Origin: Anseranas semipalmata
Lineage: Eukaryota > Chordata > Aves > Anseriformes > Anseranatidae
DNA length: 64,000 nt
Assembly: GCA_013399115.1 (NCBI GenBank)
Contig: VXAA01005282.1
Coordinates: forward strand, 218,687-282,686
Direction of reading: 5' to 3'
A program made the position numbers and the translations under genes. Positions 13,686 to 26,800 of this stretch are shown here, one piece after another; position 1 is the first letter of the stretch, and each line of letters starts with the position of its first letter. The notes under the pieces were generated by a model, which was not told the origin of the DNA, did not search any database, and saw only the letters and a list, made by a program, of their open reading frames with translations.

Positions 13686-16600
13686 TGGGAAGGCCCACCA
13701 CTGAGCACACAGGTTCTGCTCACCAAAACGCCGTAATCAGGTTCCTGGGTTACGTGCATCTTCTACCTGGCCTTCTTTCAGAGCAGGATAAAAGAAGAGT
13801 AATTACCATGAACTCAAGGGTGAAAAGAAAACAAACCCTTTTATAAGCAGCATGAATGAAAGAAAGCATCCATGCAGTGCATGACATGAACATCCCTGCT
13901 CATTATCTATCAACACCAATACAGCATTGGCTATAAAAAGATAAGCACTTTGTAAGTCCATAACTCCACAAAAACTTTAAAAAAAAAAAAAAAGACAAGC
14001 CTTCAACTATGGAAATACGCAGCAAATGACTACTGATGTGTATTTTACTGAGGGCTTTAAAAAAACAGTTAAGCATATCAAACTACTGTACTAGGAAGAC
14101 AAATTTTAATTGGCATTTTTGCTCCAGGGATCTGAATGACACACATTTTGCTGTTACTGAGATAACTTACACTAGGCAAGCTACTGTTAATAACAAAAAA
14201 CAACAATATTTTCCTCCTCCTTTTTTTGTATTATTTACTTTCAGCTAGTGTACTATGTCTGTTTGTCCTCAGTATAGAGACTGAAGCGAAAAATAAAATG
14301 GTTCTCCAGCTTGGGTAAAAATGATGAAAAACAGTTCTAGTATGTCCAGAGTTGTGTGCAAGAACAAAACAAGTTCAGGAAAAGAAAGCAGAATATAGAG
14401 AGGAGGGAATAAGTACATCACCACAACAAAAGAATATTTTCCTTCTAAGTTAGCAGCAGTAGTACAGTAGCATATAATTTTAAGTAAAATGATCTTAAAA
14501 GATCAAAACTGATTTCCAAGGATTACAGCCCAAAAGTATATCAGGGACCTCTAACTATTCACTTCTGCCTACTTCAGTAAGATGATATCAACTTGTCATA
14601 ACAACAGAATTATTTTTTTCTTCTTTTCAGAAGGAACCATTTCAAAAGTAGTAACAAGCCTCAAAAGAAAGCAAAGATCACATCAGTCTACATTAGTTTC
14701 TGGCTCCAATCCCTGAAACGCTATACGTTATTGCACACATGTTTGTTTTTATCTGTCAGTGTGGTTTATTGTTAGGGAAGTGTAGTATCAGCTGTCTCTT
14801 CCCAGCCATCAAAGCTACTTCGTTAAAGTTAATAGCGTTTGACTTCCAGAGGATCTTTTACCAAGGTAACACAAAAAACTTCTGCGCATCATTATTTTTC
14901 CAGCAGTAAAGACACCAAATGGATGCAATATCCCCTTTACGTTAAAAATAATAAAAAATCCATTGTTTTAATCCATTGAAAGCATTGAAGAATTCTACTT
15001 GTCATTTACTAAACTACTTTAGCTGTGAGCAACCACGCCCCAAATGTTAACAGCACACCATCAGACGGCAGATCACACTGCATTAACGAAAATCTGCTTT
15101 GATTTGCGGAAGGCTACTGTACAAGGGTTCCTGTACACCTGTGTTACTCCGGACTGCTGTCTGTTTAACACTACTGCTTCAGGGGTAAAACTGTTTGTGT
15201 TAACTGACAGCGAGCATTTAGCAAAGCCTCGCCTGCAGCCCAGACAAACACATTGTCTTAACTGAAGAACATTCAGAGAATATAAGGCTCATTTAATTAA
15301 CAATTTCTGCTTAGTTTTAACTAATTATTAGTTGAGAAGCATTTGATAAGCCATATTATTTTGAAAACTTTTTCTACCCTTTCAGAAACACATTCCTTCC
15401 TTTGATAGTGTCACTGGCTGTTCCCTTTGCATTTTCATCTCTCCTCATCTCTATTATCTGCAATGTGCTGTAAGGTCATCTATTTCAGGAATTAAGGCGC
15501 TTCCCAAGAACTGACATTACTTCTGGGGAAAAAAAAATAACCTGGCAATACATTTTATTACTTTTAATCAGAAAGTACCAGTCTGTGAACATCACTATAT
15601 TAATGAAAAAATATGCACTGACAACAGAATTGCAGGAACATAACCAAACATCATCAAAATTTATGCTGGAAAGTGTTCACATTTAAAAGCTGCTTACATA
15701 CATAAAATGCTGCTGCTTTACCTAAAAACATGTTAGTTTTCATAAAACCACTTAGGGACTGAGCGTATGGGTTTTAGTATAATACAGATGTATCCTATTA
15801 ACAGTAACAAGTGTAGACTTGACACAATCATCAGGAACTTGTTCCTGTGTAATGCAAGTATCTTAAATATAACAAAAACCATTAATCTTTAAAGAGATCG
15901 ACACAGTTTCAGACACATTAGAATGGTTTGACACATTCACAAACAGAAAATGTTAATCTAAACAAATGTTTATCAAATACAGGAGGACCAAATTTGAATC
16001 AATTTTACTCTAAGTATGCGAGTTACGTGCTATAAAATACTCATGCAGCTCAATAACCTGTAGCAAAAGAAAAATAAAGACAAGTATTTTACACAGGATT
16101 AAGAAACATCCAATCACCTAAAAGACATTACAATAAAATATTTTTGAAAGAGAGAGGATGCATCTAATGCCTACAGTAAGGGACAAGGAACTGAATTACA
16201 CAAGTATAATTAGTTTTTTTAATAGCTAATTCTCCCTCCCCCTTTTTAAATATTAAGAGGAATTTTTGCCAGCCATTTTCACCTGAGTAATCTCTGTACC
16301 ATTTTTTCAATATGTACAAGTGCATCAAGAACACTCATGGTATCTAGGAATACACATGGCCATTTAACTGCTAAAAAAAACCCTCCATGTGAAATTACTG
16401 AAGGCAATAATGTTGAAAATAAGCCAATTAAGTATCGAATCAACCTGAATCAACCACTAAGACTTCAGAAGTACAAAAGAATATACCTCTAGACCAAGCC
16501 CACGAACAGGAAGGCGTGTGAACGAAACGCTCGGCAGCTAGCACAAGGGGGAGCAGTTGGGTAACGTTGACAAGGCTTGTGACCCTACTCCTAAAGCTTT

Positions 16601-17488
16601 AAGAGGCACGCTTACAGAACCTGCTTGCAGGCTGCCTTAGCCAACTGCATAGACGGCTGCTTTTCAGAACCTAACGTACCCACAAGCAAGCATCTACCAC
16701 GAAATGAAAGCTGGCTTCCTCAAAACAACCTTCTCTACATGCACACTCCAGAACACAGCCCTGGCAACTTCACCGTGCTGCCCCATGCAATGTTCACAGC
16801 TTTTTTCTAAAAACCAAGAGCAATTGCATCCACAATCTGGTCACTGTTTTTCCTTCAGTCCCAATATTCAAGTGTTTGTGGGGAGGAGGGAACTTCACAC
16901 AACTATTTAATTTTGGTAATACAGCAAAACTGCAAATTAAGTCAATTACAAGGCATCAGAGAGTCTCATCAGAGTCTCTATGTGCTCCTGCATGCCAATT
17001 CATTTCAAATGTTGTACAACAAATACTAAGTATCAGCATTTCCTCCATCCCAGGGAACTAGTAAGTTGCAGTACACATTAAAATACACTGCAATGCATTT
17101 GTAAGTCATCAACCCTTATAAACGTTGTTTTACTGACAAAGTTGATCTCTGTGAAGAAATCTGGAAGGAGATCCTCAACCCAAGTTCACTGTCACAGCTT
17201 ATTGCAATGTTTTTCCAGATTAATACAGCTGTAGCACCTCCTGTGTTCCTGCAGTCATCCTGCTGTCTGGAAACCACCTTCTCTGATACCCAGGACTGCA
17301 TGCTCCTTTGGACATGGAATTCTTTCAGTTTCACGTTTGCAAAACAAGTTAAAAACAACCACCTTCTGTCTGTGACTAGGAATCGTTGTTGCTACAGTCA
17401 AATAATATTTCAAACAAAAACTTAAGAAATAATTATCATGATAAAAGAGATAACCTTTCATACCTAAGTGCCAAATGCAACTTCATTA

Positions 17489-17505
17489 AAAATAATAATA
17501 ATAAT
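17489..17505. repeat. (AAT)n microsatellite
   Basis: About five and a half tandem copies of AAT. Confidence 0.85.
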
Positions 17506-18480
17506 CAGCAGACAGACCAACAGATGTGAAACAGAGTTCATTTGCAATCCAGATCTTCAATCAATAATTGTTTTTTACGTAACAGATATATTTCATTAAT
17601 GAATTTACACTACTATTGCATCTAAGTCTTGCTTTTAACTACTCCTAGAAAGCATGCTATAAAATACCAGAGAGAAAAATCCTCCATCCAGCAATTACTC
17701 TTACAAGTACCTACTCCATTTTTTAAGACAACTTTCTAAAAGAAATTCACATACTCAAAACCCCACCCAAATTCCACAGAAGCCATTGTGAATGCTTCCA
17801 CAGGATCCAGTGAGAGCTTGATGGAGTTCATTTTACTATTCACCACACAGCAGACCACAATCCACCCATTAGTATTTTGAAAGCCACCAAAATACTAAAA
17901 TTTCATACTCAAGCAGGACACAATAAAGAAAAAAAAAAACTTTTTAATCCTATGTTTTTTTAATAAATTGAAAGGATCACCAGAGTCAAACTTTAAACTC
18001 ACTCCACAACACCTACAAGCAACTTTTAACTCCACAGAATTGCTGAAGTTACTTTGACCAGCTGAGAATACCATGATCATCATTAAAAGAAATGCAAGAA
18101 AATCCCTTCAGCACAACAAAATCAGAACTACAGGTCCAATAAATCAACCATTCCGTTTAATTAAAAAGAACATATTTTTAGTGGCATCAATCCAAAAGTA
18201 TCATAGATAGGTCAATTAGTTACAGTCTTCCCTCAGAATAAAGTGAATGTAAACTGTACTCTTTACTTCCGTAGGTTACTTGAAGATTTTCATCTGGAAA
18301 AAAAAATCTCATTTAAATCCACACCGTCCTTCTTCTACTTACTGCACAACGTTGTTAAAAGAAGTCAAGATTTAAGGGTTTTTAACCAAACTATCTGCTG
18401 TAAGTTCCAAGTAAAGCCTTGACAAAGTCCAGCTTGCCAAGAACTGCTCTTTCTACCAATAAGCTAGGAAATCTATCCAG

Positions 18481-18500
18481 TTTTTTTTTTTTTTTTTTTT
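18481..18500. repeat. poly(T) tract beside the CpG island
   Basis: Twenty consecutive T residues followed by AAAG lie about 50 bases left of the CpG island. Read on the minus strand it is a poly(A) tract. Confidence 0.9.
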
Positions 18501-18539
18501 AAAGAAACAGGGGAAAAAACCTACACTTCCTTTGGAATT

Positions 18540-19310
18540 TATTTTCTCCTCTAACGATTCCGTGTGCTCGCCGCCCGACACAAACACCCCTTTCCCCGAG
18601 GCCACCCCCGGCGGACTGCGCTGGCAGGGAGGCCCCAGCGAGACCCCACGGCCGGGAGGGGCCGGGGCGCGCTCCCGCTCCCCTGCTTGAAGGGGGCCCT
18701 CTGGAGGCTGAGAGCTCTCCCGTGCTCCTCGCACCTCAGCGCCGTGGCGGGACACGCTCGGCTCGGCTCGGCTCGTCCCGTTCTTCCCGCGCGGCCGGTG
18801 AGGCACCCGGGGGCTCAGAAGCGCCTGGAAAGCCCCGGAGCCGTCGCGGCGGCAGCCAGGCGAGGCCGCCTGCGTTCAACCGCCCCCGCACGCGGCACNN
18901 CGGGACGCCGATGCGCACCCCTACCGCTGTGAGGCGCCGCTCCTCCCCGCCCGCCAACGGTCGCGCCAACGGTCCCGCCAACGGTCGCGCCAACGGTCGC
19001 GCGCGGCGCTGCCTTCGCCCGGCGGTGCGGGACCCTGAGGCGAGGCGCGTGCCTCATCCCGCCGCCCCCCAGCGGCGGCCAGCCGTCCGTGCCCTCGGCG
19101 GCCGTTAGCCCCCTCAGGAGGTAGCCCCGGGCACGGGTGTCCCCGCGCTGTGGCCGCTCCTCTGCCCCGGCACCGCTTCCCCGTTCGCTGCCTGTTTCTG
19201 GACGTTTCTGTGAAGAAAAGGCGCGGTTTTGTTGAGGAAAAACACAGCCTCCCGTGGGTACGGAGCTGGTCCTGAGGCGGGAAGGGGAGCGCGTGCACTG
19301 CTCCCTGAGG
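18540..19310. promoter_or_regulatory. Strong CpG island, probable promoter of an unassigned transcript
   Basis: About 770 bases are very rich in G, C and undepleted CpG, and stand out sharply from AT-rich DNA on both sides. A (GGCTC)n stretch lies around 18752-18774 and a 12-bp minisatellite at 18952-19000. Two ambiguous bases (18899-18900) suggest a difficult or joined assembly. Islands of this kind normally mark a germline-unmethylated promoter. The frames crossing it are Arg/Ala/Pro-rich and match no family, so I read them as chance frames. In mammals the gene beyond WT1 on this side is RCN1. I looked for its signal peptide and EF-hand exons and saw none, so a non-coding RNA or another gene is as likely. 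The direction of transcription cannot be told. Confidence 0.75.
18952..19000 (+). repeat. 12-bp minisatellite of MYB-type sites
   Basis: Four near-perfect copies of a 12-base unit (GCCAACGGTCGC, with one variant base in copy 2) lie head to tail inside the CpG island. Each unit carries CAACGG, which fits the MYB-family consensus YAACNG. The result is four equally spaced candidate sites on the same face and strand. Binding is inference from the motif only. Confidence 0.8.
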
Positions 19311-19681
19311 GGCAGGGAAATGGTTAGTGTGGAGAAGAAGCCTTAGCCTTTAAGTGTGCGTTTTAAGGAAAAGAGCAATCTGCCAAGGCCTTGCATTTGA
19401 CCTCATTACATCAGGAAAATGCTATAATCTGAAGGAGTGCCCTTTTATTTTAAAGGATAATTTGTTCTAAATAGATGATGGACTGATAGATAAATACAAG
19501 TGTGTTCCAGCCAGCAATGTTTCAAGATACACTTCAGTACACAGTACATCAAACTGCAACAAAGACAACTCGATGAAACCAGTTCATAAAATGGCGCTGA
19601 CATACCAGATGAGCCTACAAAGAAAAATGACACTTGTTTTATCTACTCTAGATGGTAAGGAGGTAGTCTCCGTGCTGTCAC

Positions 19682-19786
19682 CTGATCCAAGGGCAGTTTA
19701 GCTGACAGCATGAAGCAGATCTGTAGTACATGATTATCTTTCTTCTCTATAAACTGTGTTGTATCACAGTGAAACATTTGTACAAG
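19682..19786 (-). other. Unrecognised open segment with splice-like borders
   Basis: On the minus strand a pyrimidine-rich acceptor (CTTTCTCCTCAG) is followed by exactly 105 open bases, or 35 codons in phase 0. It starts Leu-Val-Gln, ends Leu-Asp-Gln, and is followed by the donor-like GTGACAG. The same frame stays open upstream of the acceptor to about 19875, and downstream to a stop near 19643. I do not recognise the peptide and no neighbouring exon was found. It may be an exon of an unknown or non-coding transcript, or a chance arrangement. Confidence 0.25.
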
Positions 19787-20939
19787 CTGAGGAGAAAGCA
19801 GGGACTGTATCAGAGCAAGCCTGGCTTTCATGGAAGTATTAGCACTGGGCAGGTTATTAAAAGGGCCTCTGGAGTGTAGTCATAAAAAGAGGGAAGAATT
19901 TCAAAGGTAACTCAGCACAACAAACAGCCGAGCAGGAACAACTTCATGTAACTGCCAAGAGGAATATGGCTAACGCTCAAAATTTCAAAAAAAAAAAAAA
20001 AAGCAGAAACATGATAAGAATAGAAAGGATGTTCATTTTCAAGCAGAAGATAAGATATGGATTAAAGTTCATTCTCAGAATAGTGCAGAGAAAGATTTTA
20101 TGGCTACACTAACCCCAAAACAGAAGATTCTTTACTGAGTTATTTAAGTAATAGGGTAAACTGAACCATAGCGCTTACTGTACGCAAAGTGTGCTGCTGT
20201 GGGATGTAAATCCTGGCATGCTTGCACTTCTGGGGATTCTGTCAGCCTTTATTCTTCTGGAGTTCTGGTAGAATTCAAGTTTTGTATTTTTTATGTTTCC
20301 ATCACTGATTTTATCTACGTGGACATTAACTCATTCTTTTGTGTTCTTTACTTCTGTCATTCAGTTTTTAGTTCTCCTTCAGTAAAAGCAAATAACCACA
20401 AAAAGGGTGGAAACTGTGTAACTAATCCCTTACATACAATTGATTTTAAATTTCTTTCCTTTTTTTTTCATTACAAACATATGATTTCTATCCATGTACA
20501 TCTTGGCCTAAGGATGAGCTTTAGTTGACAAGTTGGAGAAGGAGAACTTGGAACGGGAGAGGGGCTAGACAACAGGGGTCATCTGAAGGAAAGGGTTCCT
20601 CAGTTTCTGATCAGCATGGCACAAGCTGCAAAATTAACTGGAGAAGCAGCAAACAAATAATTTGAGAAAGCTTCTATCAAGTTTGAGTTTTTTGATTTTT
20701 TTTTGAGTTTTTCAAACTGTAAATTCTTGGTTTACTAAGGGAAAAATATTCAGGTTTGAAATGGCATTTGGTGGCATTTTCTGAAATGTTAATAATTACT
20801 ATCTAGGGGGATAAACTGTAATTCACCAGAAGTTCATTAGTCACCTTTTCAGGCTATGAACAAGTTTTCAGATAGTTATATGTGGAAAGGAACAGCAGAA
20901 TTTTCCAGTGTCCCTCTTGTCCTACTGTTCCTTTCATAT

Positions 20940-21190
20940 TTTTCTCCCACTCTCAACTTCACTTCTTTTTCCATGTTGTCTCTTATACTTTGAATAACTT
21001 CCCATCTGCCACATGCCAAATCTCCTTTAGATCCCTCCTTAAAACCTACTTCCTTTGCATAACCTACTTATGCTGATATTTTCACCACGACATCTCCATT
21101 CATTCCCCATCTGAACTATTGTCCCATAAATCATATTTGTCTTGCTTAGATTGTCAGCGCTAAACATAAAGCATGTCCCGGACATTCTAG
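20940..21190. repeat. Possible ancient LINE (CR1/L3-like) remnant
   Basis: The plus strand carries phrases typical of the 3' part of old amniote LINEs: a block around 21027-21060 of the form CCCTCCTTAAAACC...CTTCCTTTGCATAACC, and one around 21144-21160 of the form GCTTAGATTGTCAGC. Both are diverged. The family assignment comes from memory of the consensus and was not checked by alignment. Confidence 0.35.
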
Positions 21191-21954
21191 CAGTCATTCC
21201 TAGTCTGCTGCCACATGAATGATAGCGGGGTCTTGTATCAATTTCTGTACGTTTCCCAGCAGGACAGCGGAGAAAAAATAATTCAAAGAGCTTCACAACA
21301 GCCCTCAAGGCTTGTCTGTATTACACAGCTGGGAACAAACATTTCTTCTTCCTCTGAACTACAACTCATGATATTATTAGTTAACCAAAGGTTAAATATA
21401 ACAAACAAATGTTTGTTCCTATTACACGTGACATATACATATACAAACATCTCAGTAGATACTAAAATATGCCTTTCGTCTTGGTTCTGGAAGTAAATGT
21501 TTAAAATGACAGAGTATCTGAACCTTAATAGAAAACATAATTGTTAGTCCTTAGCAGTCAATAATAAGAAATGAATTGCTTAAAATTTGATGAGAAAAAT
21601 CTGTGAACAATTTTGAAAATGAATTTTGTCAGGTCATAGTTAGTCAACAGCTCTCTTTTTCAATTGTGAAGATTAATGGTTTTTCCATTAAACCAATGCC
21701 AAAACTTTGACTCACTGGAAATAAAACATTAGTTTAAAGAGCTACTCATTATCATTTGTTTTACAGTAAAAAATAAATTTCACAAATTAAGATATAAACC
21801 ATTTTGTCACATAGCAGTATGTTGCAGAAGATGCGGAAGGTGACCTGTGTACAAATAGTTCATCCATCCTTGCCAGGTTCCCAACTACTGTAACACTTAC
21901 ATGGTTCATGTGGAAAGAGGGAAGTTTCACTTGCTCAGACTATTGGTTTAGGTT

Positions 21955-21995
21955 AGCTTTACTCTGTAAAACAGAAATGATAATGCTTACCTTAC
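21955..21995 (+). repeat. Possible MIR-core-like snippet
   Basis: The phrase CTGTAAAACAGAAATGATAA followed by a CTTACC segment resembles the conserved core of MIR-type SINEs. It is very short and diverged, so the call is tentative. Confidence 0.3.
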
Positions 21996-23799
21996 CGGAG
22001 CATGGTGATGACTGACTGTCGTTTTCATTATCTGTAGCATGCAGAACCCTCCCCTGCGTGTTAACGCCCGCTGACCTACCATCGGCACAGGCATGGATGC
22101 ATACTCGGTGAGGTCTTCTGGGACATGACACCTTTATGCATGTGAGTAAAGATTTCTCATATGCATAGAAGTTTTCAGAGTAAGTCCTGGTATGGGGCAA
22201 CTACAAAGTAAAGAGCATTTCTTAGAAGTACCTCTGCACCTTCAGTGTGTATTGCTGCTCATGCAAAAGACAGTAACAGTAGATCCTGAGGTCATCTTCT
22301 TGCATGCAAAGACTATTCCCACATGACAGCAGCAAAACTTGAGAGGGTCCTTCTGGAAAATGATGAATGGAAATGGATTGTGTCCAGCATCTTGCAGTAT
22401 AAATTCATGTTTGCTTGAAATCGAAATTAAAATGTTACTTTAACATTGAAAATCTGTACTAAACACCTAGATGAGACAGGTAAAAGAAAAGATAGGAATA
22501 ACCTTTTTTAAAAAAACAATATTAACTGGAGCATCAAAAAATCATACCAGGAATTCTTGCAAATCTTGCAAATCCTTAACATCAAATTCTCCTTTATTTC
22601 CCAGAAAATGCCATGCTTAGCAGTTGTTAGCCTATCATGCGTTCAATAGGACGTATCTCATGTTATACTGTATTTAAGGTTTTATTTTCCTTTTTGGTTT
22701 GTGACAGTGTTTTGGTCAATCTTGCTCTCAGACCGTAGTATTTTTACAGATGTTTTTTCTCTACAAAAGATGTTAGACTCATTGTTAACCTACTGAGATC
22801 TGGAACTGGTATTCTTGGCTTTGGGGACATAAAATGACAAAGCTGGGAAAGTGTTGGCAGATAATGCCTTTGCAAGTGGGGACAGATGTTTTGCAAAGGC
22901 TGAGAAGCGAAGGAATCTGCAAAATTCCTAAACCCCAGTGGGTTTAATGCTTCAAATGTCTCAAAAATACCAATACTTTGATGTGTGTCCCATTTCCTGG
23001 ATTCACAAGCACTGTGAATTTGTGGATCTTTGCTGACCATTTAAGTTCCTTGTATACATCCTACAGATTTAGAAATACTTATTTTTCTGAAAAAAATACG
23101 AATGAAAATGTTGTTAAAGTAAAGGTATTTCAGAGCACATGTAAATAATCTAAAATGTATTTCTTCTGTAAAATTTGATTTCTCCAGAATTCCTAATGCT
23201 GGTTGCGAATTTGGAAATATTGATTTTGGTTCTACAATACGAAATACTTTGAAAAGGTTGTCATTTTTCAGAGGAGAGACGAGTACTTTCAGAAAACATT
23301 ATATATTCCTTTCAGAAAAGAATACATCTTCAAGGTGCCCCTACTTGGCTACTTAAAAATGGAAGTATTCAAAGTTTCTAGTTACCATGGATAATTTGGG
23401 CATACAAAAAAACACTGCAGATTCTTATGCTGACCGCCTCTTGTTCCATGTCACAAAGTTCTCATCTTTCTCTATTGCCAGCTTTTCAAGCTCATTTGGT
23501 TCTTAATATTTACAAGAGAAACTTTTCATACTTTTCACATTATAGCAGACAATAATTGCTCTGGTACATCTGTGAGAGCTCACCACCTTCATTTCAGTCT
23601 CTCAGGTTCTAATTCAGGAATGCACTTCAGCAAATCCATCATTTCTGAGCAGTGTGTAGACTGCACAGATATTCAACTGTTTTCTGAATAGGAATGTTTT
23701 CTTATAGATCACACACCTGGAATCTATTAAATACTTATTGTCATGCAGCACAAGAAAGAATTGTATTCAATCTTCTCAGGGTTAACTGTTCTAGGAATT

Positions 23800-23827
23800 A
23801 AAAAATAAATAAATAATAATAATAAAA
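23800..23827. repeat. (AAAT)n/(AAT)n microsatellite
   Basis: Short tandem run of AAAT turning into AAT units. Confidence 0.8.
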
Positions 23828-26800
23828 GGAAATGCATTGTTTATAAGTAAATGTGCTACATACAACTAAAGGAACAGGTTCCTTGAAGTATTTTTACATT
23901 GCCATTTTTGAAAGTCAGACTGCACTTGAACAGTTGAATAAAAAACAGTGGTTACCTGAATGCAGACATTACAAAGCAGGAAACTGGGAGTTGAGAACAA
24001 ATTTTAGAGAGATCTATTCCTGTCTCAGTGTTAAATTACATTTGATGTTCTAACAGCCTGAGCCCTAGTGAGTCACACTGTTGTTAGGATCCTGGCACTG
24101 CTGGATACAGTGCACAGTTAAACCCCATCTGTGCTGTGCGTGAGGGAGAGATCTAGTTCCTGGCCCAGAGAGACGACTGTTTACATTTCAGAAGCCTGCA
24201 TATTTTTACAAAAATAACTATCATCACCATCATCTGATGTCAGCTCCACAGCATATGCAGTGATTTACCCTCTCGTTACAGCAAAGGGGTTTAGAATCCA
24301 TACTTTCCATTAAAGAACGCCAATACTCAGACTTCAGAGAAGTCAAAGTGCTCTGTGTCCAAGGCATATTGTACTGACCACAATTTTGATTTCTTATTTA
24401 ATTCAGTAAAATCTACCTTTGTTGAAGCTACTCAACATTGCCACAGGATTTCCAATCTACTAGTAGAGTTCAGAGTTTCTATCCCAGCAGTCTGTTCTGG
24501 CTTGCTACATGACATAAAAAGTATTTCTTGTAACTGATTAGCAATAGGTTGTTTTTATAACAGTGTGTTTCTGTACACATGCCCTCCTTCAATATCCCTT
24601 CCCTATTCCCAGGACAGAGACACCGACTCAGTAGTCACAGACTACTATATTACATCAGAGAGCCTCATTAAATCACTGTAGACACAATTATCTTTTGTAT
24701 CCATCAAACCATGAAAGGTTACCTGAGTTACTAAAAAATTCCAGGCGTGTCTTCTTAATAAACAACAGTATAGTGATTAATTGCTAAAAGAATCTGGTGC
24801 TTTAGGAGTAGCTTTTATTAGGAAAGCTTAACATACTCATTCACCAGACAACTGAACTCTCCACTTCTCACTTTCTCAGGTCACCTGCAAGTACTAAAGA
24901 TTTATGTGAGCAAGAAATATTGTTACTTTTTAACATGGTGGTGTTTTTTTAAGCAACATATCTAAGATAGAGATTTAGCCCCATGATGCATACAAAGAAA
25001 GAGACCTTGCTTTGAGAGGATTTGGTATGAACTGGGTCACAAAGGCAATTAAAAGTCGTAAACCAGATGTATTATGTCTGTTCAATCCTTTTCATTTGTG
25101 TCAACGGGTGAAATCGTAGCATGGTACGCCCTGGTTCATTTTGTCATTCTAAAACTAGAAACGATGTAAACAAAAAAAAAGCAGCTCTTTTTGTGAAAGA
25201 TACTCATTGTATTCCACTTAATGTTAAATTTGAAGCTGCAAATACATGTGTATTTTTAAAGATTCTGATTCTATAAAGGGCGTTCAATAGTCTGGATTCA
25301 CATTGTGATTCATTTGTTTTCTTCTGTATCCCATAGTATCTATACATAGGGTGAAACATATGTAAATAAATCACACCATTAAGATGTCTTTTCATTCACC
25401 TGTGGAATGCTTCATGTGAATTACTGGCTCATGTAAAATACATGCTTTAAGTTTCATGTGACTGAGCTGCACTGAATATGCTTTCTGCTTCCATGGAAGA
25501 TCAGTATAAACACAGTGAAATTAGTAAATCATGTATGTGGTTGCTCAGTGAGGAGTCACTCAAGTTAATTATATTTCTGTTGGTTTTGGCAAATAACTAA
25601 TGCTACAATATTTACTCTAGTTTAATAAGCTGAAGCAAGCTCTGAGCCTCTTTGAAATCACACTCTAGTGTGCAAAAACTGTAAACACTGCAGAATGGGA
25701 TTCTACTTGAAAACAGATTCATTACTTGCCAAACTTCCTGCAAGTGGGGGAGGATTTGCAGCTCTCAGTAAGGTATCTTTGTAGGTAACTGCTGGGAAAA
25801 GTGTTGCAATATCTTGGTGGTACTGAGCAGCTGGCGCTGTGGCATCACTCCTAAATAAATGCCCTCTTTGAGAGCCCATCCACTGGGGGAGAGGGAATAA
25901 GAATCTCTTTGGCCTCTTTGCTTCCTAATAGGATAAAGATCAGTACCTCTGATCAGAGTTAATAAAAGTAGCTCACACATCCCCTTCTCTGCTCCAGTCC
26001 CAATGAGCCACTGTATCCGGCTGCCCAGGGGATCTCCAGACATGTAGGACACTGTGGCACAGAGGCATTACCCCCATTCCTTCGGGTTTCCTGAGTTCCC
26101 AATGACACCAGTCCATGAGGCAGAACTAATCAAAATGGGGAAAAATGTCCCTGATTGCACCTCAGAAGTTCACCTTCATTAGGCATTCTGTTCTTTCTTC
26201 ACTTGCATTGTTTGGGTCATATTTGTGCTCTCATCTTCACCTGTGGGACTTTCTTACTCATGCCTGATAGAGTTATCTGCTCTTTGGTGGGGGTGGCGGG
26301 GAGGACAGTGCCACACGTAGTCCCTAAACAACTTACTTCCATAGCCAGGCAGAAATGTGCCTGTAATTTACTTCGTGCTGCCAATACTTTTTGTGAGAGG
26401 AAATTGTTGGGGCCCTGAAAGTTATTTATTTTCCACTATATTTTATTAGGTTATTTCCTGTTTTTCTTCCTGTTCCTTTGCTCTGTCTAATTTGGCAGAT
26501 TGATTTTCTTCTTGCACTTTCCTTCCTCTTAGTTTGTTCTCCCTGTCCTACTCACCACTGCTTTTCCAAATCTTCTGGACATCAGTTGAATCTAAGAAAG
26601 TAGAGCTGGCCAAGGATTTCAACATTTAAAATGCAGATAAAGCCTTTCAGCTAATTTAAACCTTCAGGCTTGCCATAAGAGTTACATCCATATCTAGAAA
26701 ACAGTCATTTCATCTGGGATTTTATTTTTTTGTACACTTATTTTTATTCCGTATTTTATTTTCCCCAACTTATGCTAGCCCCTGCTTTATCTTGCTCTTG

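Larger units (their letters stand above)
12831..18480. other. AT-rich non-coding DNA left of the CpG island
   Basis: No supported gene. It contains a tRNA-like SINE remnant (13625-13685), an (AAT)n microsatellite (17489-17505) and several A tracts. Open frames are short and unrelated to known families. Confidence 0.6.

Noticed and set aside
18453..19298. Arg/Ala/Pro-rich frames of up to 128 codons in the CpG island
   Set aside because: Several frames are open at once because of base composition. Two cross the ambiguous bases at 18899-18900. No protein family is recognisable.
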